Shown here piece by piece: positions 36,501-43,356 of a DNA stretch of 64,000 nucleotides. The position numbers and the translations under genes were made by a program. The notes beneath the pieces were generated by a model. The model was not told the origin of the DNA. It searched no databases and saw only the letters and a program-made list of their open reading frames with translations. Positions within the stretch are counted from its first letter, which is position 1; each line of letters starts with the position of its first letter. The DNA comes from Holtiella sp036655075 (GTDB lineage: Bacteria; Bacillota; Clostridia; Lachnospirales; Cellulosilyticaceae): contig NZ_JAVVQU010000007.1 in NCBI RefSeq assembly GCF_036655075.1, forward strand, positions 12,862 through 76,861, given 5' to 3'.

Positions 36501-37315
36501 ATAAGGCTTACTTTTTTAGATTTATTTTGATAAAGGTTGTTGCGCATATTTTGATACATTGCATAAGCATCTTGAACCGGTTGACTTAAGTTACCTTCTT
36601 CAATGGTGATGTCTGTAAGCTCTGTCATAAAAGTTGTATGTCTACAGTGGTCTGACCAGTAAGTATCTACTACTTTAAGCTCTGTAAAGCTAGGCTCACG
36701 CTTTTCAGATTGGAAGTAAGATTGGAAGTAAGTAAGGTCTTCTAAACTCATAGCTAACCCATTTGCTTTTCTAAAAGTTTCAAGTGCTTCTTGTGAGTAG
36801 CTGTTAAAACCTTCAAGTACTTTGACATCTTCTGGAACAGGATAAGTAGCATCTAGCAAGTGTGTGGCATCTAATGCAACTTCTTCACTTTCAATTGGAT
36901 TGATTAAATGTTTTTTGATGCGTTCCCTGTCCATTTGTTCTAACTGACCTTCAATGATATAGACTTTAGAAGCTTTCACCACTGGTGTAGCATGTGAGTC
37001 AATCGTTTTGATACATTGTACACATGAGTCTGCTCTTTGGTCATATTGACCTCTTAAAAAACTTGTCATAAAGATAAATCCAGAAGCGTTTGGCTTCTCC
37101 TCTTCATAGACAAAGTCACATTGTGGTTCAGAAAAAACTGTTTTTAAAGCTTTTTCATATACAGCTGTTGTAATACCTGCTACATCATAACGATTTAAAA
37201 CGCGTACATTTTCTATATTTTTAATGCCTAAGAACTTTACAAGTTCACTTTGGACACGTTTGGCTTCTACGTTAAAACCCGGTCTTTTTTCTACATAAAC
37301 AATAAAGTTTTCCAT
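33587..37315 (-). CDS. purL: Phosphoribosylformylglycinamidine synthase, large single-chain form
   Basis: The 1242-residue enzyme contains the N-terminal, synthetase and glutamine amidotransferase parts in one chain, equivalent to purS-purL-purQ of Bacillus. The ATP/FGAR region includes FKNETHNHPTEIEPFGGAAT and GATGRDGCGGATGSS. The C-terminal amidotransferase (from about residue 1000) has PGTNCEEDTARAF, the nucleophile Cys1083 in LGICNGFQ and His1150 in LSHGEGRF. It is the first gene of the operon. The ATG is preceded by a GGGGGG-type ribosome site. The single-chain form is known from Proteobacteria and a clostridial clade. Confidence 0.97.
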   Translation of the reverse strand: MENFIVYVEKRPGFNVEAKRVQSELVKFLGIKNIENVRVLNRYDVAGITTAVYEKALKTVFSEPQCDFVYEEEKPNASGFIFMTSFLRGQYDQRADSCVQCIKTIDSHATPVVKASKVYIIEGQLEQMDRERIKKHLINPIESEEVALDATHLLDATYPVPEDVKVLEGFNSYSQEALETFRKANGLAMSLEDLTYFQSYFQSEKREPSFTELKVVDTYWSDHCRHTTFMTELTDITIEEGNLSQPVQDAYAMYQNMRNNLYQNKSKKVSLMDMATIIVKDLKASGGLKEMVESDEINACTLEKAIEVSGKMEDYLVLFKNETHNHPTEIEPFGGAATCLGGAIRDPLSGRSYVYQAMRVTGAGDVTAPMEETIPGKLPQRKISQTATNGYSSYGNQIGLATGEVKEYYHPGYTAKRLEVGAVVGAVKSDAVRREEPTAGDVILLIGGATGRDGCGGATGSSKEHTEDSLKQCGSEVQKGNPVEERKLQRIFRNPEFSTYIKRCNDFGAGGVCVAIGEIAEGLIIDLDQVPVKYMGLDGTELAISESQERMAIAIEAQDVDRVIALCEAENLNAVQVAVVTEEKRLIMKWREQEIVNINRVFLDSAGVTQQRAAHVTAPSWCEDTRTLTKENILELLSDLNVASQKGLGLQFDSTIGARSVLMPYGGKNQRTKEVGMVAKIPVIEGETTAATYMTHGFDPYLSEASPFHGSLYAVVESVAKLVALGANYEDTYLSFQEYFERLGEDKTKWGKPVAALLGTLIAQKALGIAAIGGKDSMSGTFENLNVPPTLISFTCNIGDAKYCVSGSFKAAGNKVVYVHIPVGEDKVPDFETMKNVYANVHRLMKEQKVTSSYAIGKGGLVAALSQMAIGNDLGAKVNTETLQVGAFEAAYGDLVLEVSEAVASTLTGEAFTVIGETVAAQVLSINQVEVRLDDVKTALDVPLSKVFTTEAENELEEKDATYSEKPNLYIAKHKIAVPKVVIPVFPGTNCEEDTARAFRKAGADVEQVLFLNRTPEAIDASLNRMAEAIGEAQILAFPGGFSAGDEPDGSAKFIAAAFRNERLQEAVMKHLYEQDGLALGICNGFQVLVKLGLLPYGEICEMDEHKPTLTYNTIGKHISLLAKTKITSVASPWLSNVQVGEQYEMPLSHGEGRFVAPQAVLDELVKNGQIFSQYVDASGYPSKAGSVNVNGSLYNIEGLVSRDGRIIGKMGHSERVGECVHINIPGNKDQKLFQAGVDYFK

Positions 37316-37396
37316 AAAGGTCCCCCCTGATTAAAAAGTCTATATTTTTCACTATAGTCTGCATTTCTTAATAAAAGGGTATCATACTTCTAGCTA

Positions 37397-37521
37397 GTTC
37401 GTCAACATTTTTTCGAACGATATATATATATTATTTTTTATAGTTCGGTATTTTCATCTTTAATTTCATTTTATCTTTATACCTCCTAATTATTGGTGGA
37501 TTTAACCTCAAAAAACCGAAC
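37397..37521 (-). promoter_or_regulatory. Purine operon control region with four CGAAC (PurBox-like) motifs
   Basis: Four CGAAC/GTTCG cores occur at 37397-37401, 37414-37418, 37443-37448 and 37516-37521. The last two are extended to CCGAAC within A/T-rich flanks, matching the Bacillus-type PurR PurBox (AWWWCCGAACWWT). On the minus strand the core nearest purL overlaps a TTGACG -35-like hexamer. I did not find a purine riboswitch. Binding by a PurR-like repressor is inferred. Confidence 0.55.
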
Positions 37522-37626
37522 ATTATATCCATATCATTCTTACAACCTTATTTTTCATTCGACATTACCCAAATAATGCTCCTAGCCCCGTAAATTCTAG
37601 CCCCTCACAAATTACATTTATAATAA

Positions 37627-37664
37627 AAAAGAAGTTTATAGACTCAAGTCTATAAACTTCTTTT
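37627..37664 (-). terminator. Terminator of the spoIIA-sigF operon
   Basis: An 18-bp arm (AAAAGAAGTTTATAGACT with its exact complement) closes a 2-nt loop and is followed by T residues on the minus strand. The inverted repeat is perfect. Confidence 0.9.
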
Positions 37665-38385
37665 AAGTGACCGCAAGCAGGCCACGCATCTTCTTTAATA
37701 TACGCTTTTCAATACGAGACACTTGCACTTGAGAAATGCCCAAAAGCTCTGCAATTTCTGTCTGTGTACGGTCTTCATAATAGCGATACACAATAATTTC
37801 CTTCTCTATAGGCGCTAAGGCCTCTATGACTTGTCCCACAACAATGTGATCAATCATGTTATTTTGCTCTTGTGGGGCCTGGTCAATCTTATCTTCTAGC
37901 GTAATAGGTTTGCCATCTCCTTGATGGATAATAGCACTTAAGGATTCAATTTCAAGATTCGCTTCTAAAGCCACTAATACATCATCTACTGGTATATCCA
38001 AAGCTGCAGCAATCTCATTCATCGTGGGTTCACGATCAAGTGATCTACAAAGCTCTTCTTTCATACCTCTTGCTTTATAAGCAATTTCTTTAAGAGACCT
38101 ACTGACTTTAATCATACCATCATCTCTTAAAAACCTTTTAATTTCTCCTACAATCATGGGTACAGCATAAGTGGAAAACTTAACATTATAGCTCAAATCA
38201 AATTTTTCTATACTTTTTAGAAGCCCGATGCTTCCTATCTGAAATAAGTCTTCTAGTTCATAGCCACGTCCTGTAAATCTTTTTACTAGACTCCATACAA
38301 GGCCTACATTTTCTTCAACTAAAATTTCCTTAGCTGTTTCATCACCTTGCTGTGCCTTCATAATCAGCTTGATTGTATGATCCAT
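37663..38385 (-). CDS. sigF: RNA polymerase sigma-F factor (SpoIIAC)
   Basis: A 240-residue sporulation sigma factor. Region 2 contains the core-binding DLFQIGSIGLLKSIEKFD and YAVPMIVGEIKRFLRDD; region 3 follows; and region 4 carries the helix-turn-helix RTQTEIAELLGISQVQVSRI. I start it at the ATG at 38385, after AAGGTGGGAG. The open frame begins 7 codons earlier at a TTG with no ribosome site. Sigma-F is the first forespore sigma factor. It is held by SpoIIAB and released by SpoIIAA, both encoded just upstream. Confidence 0.96.
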   Translation of the reverse strand: MDHTIKLIMKAQQGDETAKEILVEENVGLVWSLVKRFTGRGYELEDLFQIGSIGLLKSIEKFDLSYNVKFSTYAVPMIVGEIKRFLRDDGMIKVSRSLKEIAYKARGMKEELCRSLDREPTMNEIAAALDIPVDDVLVALEANLEIESLSAIIHQGDGKPITLEDKIDQAPQEQNNMIDHIVVGQVIEALAPIEKEIIVYRYYEDRTQTEIAELLGISQVQVSRIEKRILKKMRGLLAVT

Positions 38386-38419
38386 ATACTCCCACCTTTC
38401 TACCAAATGTGTGGGGTCA

Positions 38420-38845
38420 TCAATAGAAAGTTTTTGTCATTGTTACGCATGTGCCCTTACCCTCTTCAGAAACGACTTGTACAAGATCCATCATAGACTG
38501 CATAACAGTAAAACCAAGCCCTGCTCTTTCGTCATCTTCTGAAGTTGTATAAAGTGCTTTCATCGCTTCCTCTACATTTTTAATACCTTTCCCCTTGTCG
38601 ATAACCTGAATCGTGACCATACGACCTTCATAGCCACATTTTATCCAAATGAGTTGATTAGGGTCTGCATTATAACCATGAATAATACTATTTGTCACAG
38701 CCTCTGATACAGCCATCTTCACATCATAAAGCTCGTCCACAGTTGGGTCAAGTTGTGATAAGAAAGCTGATACTGCAACACGTGCAAAAGCTTCATTTAA
38801 TGAATTACTTGCAAACTCAACCTTCATTTCATTGGAATTTTCCAT
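38420..38845 (-). CDS. spoIIAB: Anti-sigma-F factor, serine kinase
   Basis: A 141-residue GHKL-type kinase. The N-box is EAVTNSIIHGYN, G1 is VIDKGKGI and G2 is DERAGLGFTVMQ. It sequesters sigma-F and phosphorylates SpoIIAA. Order, spacing and length match spoIIAA-spoIIAB-sigF of Bacillus and Clostridium. Confidence 0.97.
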   Translation of the reverse strand: MENSNEMKVEFASNSLNEAFARVAVSAFLSQLDPTVDELYDVKMAVSEAVTNSIIHGYNADPNQLIWIKCGYEGRMVTIQVIDKGKGIKNVEEAMKALYTTSEDDERAGLGFTVMQSMMDLVQVVSEEGKGTCVTMTKTFY

Positions 38846-38866
38846 CTTAATTCCCCCTATTACACT

Positions 38867-39205
38867 TTATGCTAAACATTTAAAAGCATGTTCAAGGCTT
38901 TCATAAAGCCTGGTGAGCTTATAAATTCCGGATATACTCAAAATTTGGTCTACTTTAGGTGATACATTGTAAATCCCCACATATCCCCCACATATAGAGA
39001 CCGTTCGATAGCGTCCCATCAATAATCCAATTCCCGAACTATCCATAAATACTACTCTTTCAAAATCAAACAAAATATTTCTTGCACGTCTTTTATGATA
39101 TTCTCTATCCACTGACTCACGAATTTCTACAGACGTATGATGATCAATTTCCCCTGATAAAGTCACAATTAATGTTGTATCTTGCATACAAAACTCTATG
39201 TTCAC
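38867..39205 (-). CDS. spoIIAA: Anti-sigma-F factor antagonist
   Basis: A 112-residue STAS-domain protein. The phosphorylation site lies in VFMDSSGIGLLMGR, with Ser57 the likely target of SpoIIAB. Dephosphorylation by SpoIIE would release sigma-F. Translation starts at GTG (39205), with GAGGTG upstream. It is the first gene of the operon. Confidence 0.96.
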   Translation of the reverse strand: MNIEFCMQDTTLIVTLSGEIDHHTSVEIRESVDREYHKRRARNILFDFERVVFMDSSGIGLLMGRYRTVSICGGYVGIYNVSPKVDQILSISGIYKLTRLYESLEHAFKCLA

Positions 39206-39239
39206 AAGGCACCTCTTTTCTATATCCTGTTACTCCTAT

Positions 39240-39268
39240 AGAATAGTATATTTTACATTTATTGTCAA
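39240..39268 (-). promoter_or_regulatory. Sigma-A-like promoter of the spoIIA operon
   Basis: On the minus strand a perfect TTGACA (39268-39263) and TATTCT (39245-39240) are separated by 17 bp, 35 bp before the spoIIAA start. In Bacillus this operon uses sigma-H; no clear sigma-H pair (AGGAWWT / GAAT) was seen here. Confidence 0.6.
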
Positions 39269-39292
39269 TGAATTTCTAATTTTTTACATTTG

Positions 39293-40693
39293 TTACTCAT
39301 TCACTGACGCAAGCTTAGTCACACGCTCTTTAGCTTTCTTATAATAACTCGTGTCTGTGTATTCTTCTACAACCACATTATAAAACTGTACAGCTTTATG
39401 GATATTATTATTTTTTTCCTCTATTTGCCCCATATTATAGAGGGCACCTGCTGCGGTTTTCGTATCTGGAACAAAAATAAGTACTTTTTCAAACTGAAGC
39501 ATAGCCTCTATGAGCTTCTCTTCCTTAAGCATCTTAGTTCCTAAACTAAATAATTCATCTCCTGCTTTAGGATAGACACTCTTTTTAAGCTCTTCACAAA
39601 CTTTTTGTTGCTCAGATGATAAATCTGGCAAGGAAATGTTATTGAGTATTTCAGCTGCTTCCACCCACTTAGAAGCTTCTTTTAACTGTTCGGCTTGCCC
39701 TAATCTATTTATTTGCATCAGTCCATTATGTTCTTGTTTCAAGGCTATGTTTTCTGCAAGTAATTTTTCATTATTGCCTTCTAGTGTTATTTCTTTTATT
39801 TTGGCATTGTCTATAAAGGTATCAAATTCTACTTTTAAGCTCGCATTTTCCGCTGTTATATCATAGACTTTCTTCTCAAGCGCAGCCGTCTGACTAGGTA
39901 CAATAAGACCTACACCTATTCCCAGCATGCATACTGCCCCAAATACAAAATACAAAATATAATGTGTAAAAAGACTTCCTCGATTAATAACCTTTTGAGG
40001 TTGAATATCTGTAGAAATATCTAAATCGTTAATATGTGGTGCAGAAATTGTTTTGCCAGATTCTTCTTGTTTCATATTTTTACTTTCTAGCATCCTCAAA
40101 TATTCAAGTGCCTTCATATTATTTTTATCTTTTTTCAAAACATATTGAACTTGAGGCAGAGCCTTATGATCTTGCTTTTGAAGCAAATAGCATAAAGCGA
40201 GCAAATTACGTGCTTCTAAAAAGTTTGGATTCAAATAAATAGCTTTTTTCAAACGAATGACTGCTATATCATCATTTTTCTTTTGTAAATAATGCAACGC
40301 TCTGTTATATAAAGTTAAACTATCTTTATAAGCTTCTAACTGTCTTGGATTTTCTTGAAGCTTGTTCATATAATACACAGCCTCTTGATCTTCTTTGTCT
40401 AGAGCATCACTTAAAATCCATAGTTTTAAAGCCATAGCAACTTGCCCTGTTTCTAAGTAAATCAGCCCTAATAGGTTTTTAGCCTGTATATGATACTTAT
40501 TAAAGTAAATAGCTTTTTCCAAACAAGTTATAGCATCTGACAAATAACGTCCTTTAGCATAGTTATAGGCCTGTCTATAGTAGGCATCACTTTTTTCGTA
40601 GACTTTCTCTACCCACCTTATGTTTTCCCCACATGTTTCACATACCGCTACACTACTTACTAGATGATTGCAATACGGACATCTCACTTGCAT
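39293..40693 (-). CDS. Zinc-ribbon and TPR-repeat membrane protein
   Basis: A 466-residue protein of unknown function. Residues 5-21 form a short zinc ribbon (C5-x2-C8 and C18-x2-C21). TPR repeats follow to about residue 215 (for example AITCLEKAIYFNKYHIQAKN and IRLKKAIYLNPNFLEARN). A transmembrane helix lies at about 243-268 (ILYFVFGAVCMLGIGVGLIV). After it comes a coiled coil (about 272-330) and C-terminal TPRs. It is probably anchored in the membrane with repeats on both sides. The 47-residue gene immediately upstream overlaps its ribosome site. A promoter for spoIIA lies just downstream. Confidence 0.75.
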   Translation of the reverse strand: MQVRCPYCNHLVSSVAVCETCGENIRWVEKVYEKSDAYYRQAYNYAKGRYLSDAITCLEKAIYFNKYHIQAKNLLGLIYLETGQVAMALKLWILSDALDKEDQEAVYYMNKLQENPRQLEAYKDSLTLYNRALHYLQKKNDDIAVIRLKKAIYLNPNFLEARNLLALCYLLQKQDHKALPQVQYVLKKDKNNMKALEYLRMLESKNMKQEESGKTISAPHINDLDISTDIQPQKVINRGSLFTHYILYFVFGAVCMLGIGVGLIVPSQTAALEKKVYDITAENASLKVEFDTFIDNAKIKEITLEGNNEKLLAENIALKQEHNGLMQINRLGQAEQLKEASKWVEAAEILNNISLPDLSSEQQKVCEELKKSVYPKAGDELFSLGTKMLKEEKLIEAMLQFEKVLIFVPDTKTAAGALYNMGQIEEKNNNIHKAVQFYNVVVEEYTDTSYYKKAKERVTKLASVNE

Positions 40694-40696
40694 ACA

Positions 40697-40840
40697 TTAA
40701 TTCCCCTGTTCGTTTACTTGTTTAGTCATCTTGATGAAATCTATAATATCTTTAATTTCCTCATTTCCGATATTATCCTCAATATGACCAACTTCTAATG
40801 TTGGTTTAAATTTTTCTAATTCTTTTTCAAAATCAATCAT
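40697..40840 (-). CDS. Small acidic protein, 47 residues
   Basis: A short gene that begins with ATG at 40840 after a good ribosome site (GAGGGG, 8 bases upstream) and ends 3 bases before the start of the TPR protein gene, whose ribosome site (AGGGGAA) lies inside its last codons. The product is acidic and mostly helical (IDFEKELEKFKPTLEVGHIE, then IKDIIDFIKM). I do not recognise it. The tight spacing suggests cotranscription and translational coupling with the TPR gene. Confidence 0.6.
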   Translation of the reverse strand: MIDFEKELEKFKPTLEVGHIEDNIGNEEIKDIIDFIKMTKQVNEQGN

Positions 40841-41019
40841 GGTGTACCCCTCTTCTTAAGTGATCATAAATTTCTCTTATTTTCATAGTACAACTAAGTT
40901 TTACTATAATCAATAATTATCTTGATATGAGCATAGTTTTTAGTTAACTTGACATTTCATCTTGTTATGACTAACCTATAAATAAGGAATTACGGTTCAC
41001 TCAAGGAGGCTTACCCTGC

Positions 41020-41376
41020 ATGAAAGAAATTGAAACTTGTACTTGCTCTATTATTCATGAAGATGTTGTTGAAAAAGTTAGACCTGCACTTTTAAAAGAT
41101 GATGCAGCTTCGGATTTATCCAGCTTTTTCAAAGTATTTTCTGACCCTACACGCATTAAAATTTTAAGTGCACTGTTTGTGTGCGAAATGTGTGTATGTG
41201 ACTTAGCAGCTTCTCTCAACATGACACATTCTGCTATCTCTCATCAATTGCGTACTTTCAAAGCTGCCAAGTTGGTTAAAGTACGTAAAGAAGGAAAAGT
41301 AGTCTACTACTCTTTGGCAGATTCCCATATTCAACAAATCTTCCACCAAGGTTATGAACATATCAGTGAAAATTAG
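41020..41376 (+). CDS. ArsR/SmtB-family metal sensor, CadC-like
   Basis: A 118-residue winged-helix repressor. Residue positions match Staphylococcus aureus CadC closely: Cys7, Cys58 and Cys60 (in CEMCVCDLAASL) for the Cd/Pb site, with Cys9 in place of Cys11; and Asp101, His103, His114 and Glu117 for the C-terminal Zn site. Both metal sites therefore look complete. Start supported by AAGGAGG. No P-type ATPase or other efflux gene is adjacent, so the target is elsewhere or it regulates itself. A TTGACA hexamer lies upstream. Confidence 0.85.
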   Translation: MKEIETCTCSIIHEDVVEKVRPALLKDDAASDLSSFFKVFSDPTRIKILSALFVCEMCVCDLAASLNMTHSAISHQLRTFKAAKLVKVRKEGKVVYYSLADSHIQQIFHQGYEHISEN

Positions 41377-41426
41377 CCTTTAATGACAAGGTGTTGTATT
41401 ATTAAAATCTATAAGTTCCTATGAAC

Positions 41427-41474
41427 AAAAGGCTTATGAAACGAGCACATTTTAATACGTTTCATAAGCCTTTT
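41427..41474. terminator. Bidirectional terminator between the CadC-like and ATP-grasp genes
   Basis: AAAAGGCTTATGAAACG pairs perfectly with CGTTTCATAAGCCTTTT around a 14-nt loop, between convergent genes. Confidence 0.88.
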
Positions 41475-41482
41475 ACTATTTT

Positions 41483-42343
41483 TCAGCTCATTTGTAATGC
41501 CTTGGCAATATGTAAAATATAAAGTTTGGCTGTATCTACTTTTTGAAGGGTATATAAGCTTCTACTGCCGACAGCATCTTCTAATTCATTAAAAATAAAT
41601 TCACCCTTTTCATCTATAATAAAATCTACACCCACATAATCACATTTCAAATGCCTAAGTAGATTTCTCACTAATTCTTCTTGTTCTACTTTGAGCGTAT
41701 AGCTTTCAATCTGTCCGCCTAAACAGTAATTCGCTCGAAAATCCACTTTGGAATAACGTCTGATGGCACCTACAATTTCATTCCCAATGACAAAGACACG
41801 CACATCTTCTCCTACATGCTTACATAGCTCTTGTATGAGCCACTCCTCCTTATCACAACATCCTAATAGTTCTTCAAACTGCAGCCGATTCTCCACTTTA
41901 AAGACTTCGTTCCCACCATGTCCTTCTGGGCTTTTGACAACAAAGGGATAGTCAAAGGGGACACTTGTTGTATCCATAAATCTTGGGTAAAACATCATAG
42001 TCTGAAGCGCTTTCATTCCAAGTCCACTTGCAAATTGGTGAGTGTACCCTTTGTGATTGGCAATATAGGTGACTTCACTTGAATTAAATACCCTAATCCC
42101 CATCTGCTCAAACTGTTTGCCCAGTATACTTTCTCTTGTTCGATTGATCACAAATGCTATAGCTTGTACCCGTTCTTCCTCCACCATAACCCAAAGTCCA
42201 GCTTGGTCCATACCCATTTGCATATCCTCAAAGCAAACACACTGTATCTCCAAGCCTTCTTCCTTGCCATAGTCTACCAGCATTTTGGCATAACTTATAT
42301 TCTTTTCATAATCTTCTCTTTTATAAATCAGTAAGCCCTTCAT
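41483..42343 (-). CDS. RimK-like ATP-grasp ligase (downstream paralogue)
   Basis: A 286-residue ATP-grasp protein related to RimK/LysX. ATP-binding landmarks are PFVVKSPEGHGGNEVFKV, LIQELCKHVGEDVRVFVIG, the DFRANYCLGG block and VGVDFIIDEKGEFIFNELED. The last motif has ELED where many RimK relatives have EVNS, so one metal ligand differs. The N-terminal 95 residues form the preATP-grasp domain (MKGLLIYKREDY). It overlaps its paralogue upstream by 23 nt. Such enzymes form amide bonds between a carboxylate and an amine; the substrate here is unknown. Confidence 0.82.
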   Translation of the reverse strand: MKGLLIYKREDYEKNISYAKMLVDYGKEEGLEIQCVCFEDMQMGMDQAGLWVMVEEERVQAIAFVINRTRESILGKQFEQMGIRVFNSSEVTYIANHKGYTHQFASGLGMKALQTMMFYPRFMDTTSVPFDYPFVVKSPEGHGGNEVFKVENRLQFEELLGCCDKEEWLIQELCKHVGEDVRVFVIGNEIVGAIRRYSKVDFRANYCLGGQIESYTLKVEQEELVRNLLRHLKCDYVGVDFIIDEKGEFIFNELEDAVGSRSLYTLQKVDTAKLYILHIAKALQMS

Positions 42344-43250
42344 CGTTTGTCACTTCCTTTACAATATAAGCCATAATCTTTTCAGCAATATTAATCCCTG
42401 TCAACTCTAAAATATTTTTAATGTGGGCATTAGAGTTGACTTCGCACAAAATAGGTGTTTCATCTGGCCCAAACATTAAGTCTACTCCAGCAAAGTCTAG
42501 TCCTAGCTGCCTACATACCTGACATGCCATTTCCTTAAAAGCTTCCGATGGTTCGTAGTGATACATCTGTCCACCATTTGTAATGTTGGCTCTAAAATCT
42601 TCTTGATTACAGCGCATCATGCTAGCAACCACTTTCCCTCCTACTACATGGATTCTCACATCCCGGCCTATACTTGTGCAGATAAAAGCTTGGTATAGAT
42701 GAGGTACATCAATTACCTTTTTCCTAATTGCTATAAGTTCTTGACGGTTGCGTGCCAAATATACTTGCATCCCAAAAGAACCATAGCACTCTTTAATGAC
42801 CATAGGGTAGCCTAATTCACTTTCAAGCTGACTGATATAAGCATCCTCTTTGTCGCCCTCATACATTCCTTTAAATACGAGAGGTGCAATCCTTGTGATA
42901 GGACATGCAATTCCACTTCCAACTAAACTTTCTAAAGTCATTGCTTTATTGTCACAGACTTCTATAGCATGAGCAGAGTTAAATACGCGCAGCCCTAGCC
43001 TTTCTAGCTGCCTTGCAAGCATAATATCCTTATCTAAAAATAAAACAAAGCTGATATCTTTTATACTTTTATTAATAAAAGGACTATGGTCTATTTGAAA
43101 TCCATACACAATTTCATCCGTATACCATACTTCTAATGTTATTTTTACTTTTTCACTGGCCACTTTGTAGAGCCTAGTTATTTCTTCAAATTTCTCTGTC
43201 CGCATATAGCCATTTACAATAAGTACACCTTTTGTCATTTTTCTTACCAA
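42321..43250 (-). CDS. RimK-like ATP-grasp ligase (upstream paralogue)
   Basis: A 309-residue ATP-grasp protein with the same layout as its neighbour: preATP-grasp segment (KGVLIVNGYMRTEKF), YPMVIKECYGSFGMQVYLA, FICTSIGRDVRIHVVGGKVV, DFRANITNGG and FAGVDLMFGPD followed by a normal ILCEVNSNAH metal motif. It resembles LysX/RimK-family alpha-L-glutamate ligases. Protein, peptide or small-molecule substrates are all possible. A 14-bp palindrome lies 17 bp upstream of the start codon. The two overlapping genes form an operon. Confidence 0.82.
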   Translation of the reverse strand: MVRKMTKGVLIVNGYMRTEKFEEITRLYKVASEKVKITLEVWYTDEIVYGFQIDHSPFINKSIKDISFVLFLDKDIMLARQLERLGLRVFNSAHAIEVCDNKAMTLESLVGSGIACPITRIAPLVFKGMYEGDKEDAYISQLESELGYPMVIKECYGSFGMQVYLARNRQELIAIRKKVIDVPHLYQAFICTSIGRDVRIHVVGGKVVASMMRCNQEDFRANITNGGQMYHYEPSEAFKEMACQVCRQLGLDFAGVDLMFGPDETPILCEVNSNAHIKNILELTGINIAEKIMAYIVKEVTNDEGLTDL

Positions 43251-43266
43251 CTCCTTCTATGTGCTT

Positions 43267-43280
43267 ATTGTACGTACAAT
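43267..43280. promoter_or_regulatory. Perfect 14-bp palindrome upstream of the ATP-grasp pair
   Basis: ATTGTACGTACAAT reads the same on both strands and sits between the ATP-grasp start codon and the upstream terminator, a plausible operator position. The binding protein is unknown. Confidence 0.45.
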
Positions 43281-43314
43281 TTCCAAAAAAGGCAACACTC
43301 CTTCTACAAAGCAA

Positions 43315-43348
43315 TAAAAAAGTGGAGCCCTTATTATAGGCCCCACTG
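43315..43348 (-). terminator. Terminator after the acidic membrane protein gene
   Basis: On the minus strand GTGGGGCC pairs with GGCTCCAC (one G-T) around TATAATAAG, then TTTTTT. It separates the acidic protein gene from the ATP-grasp operon. Confidence 0.75.
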
Positions 43349-43356
43349 TCTACTAT

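Noticed and set aside
37316..37662. Purine riboswitch upstream of purL
   Set aside because: I looked for the conserved loop sequences of the purine aptamer and did not find them. The CGAAC motifs explain regulation better.
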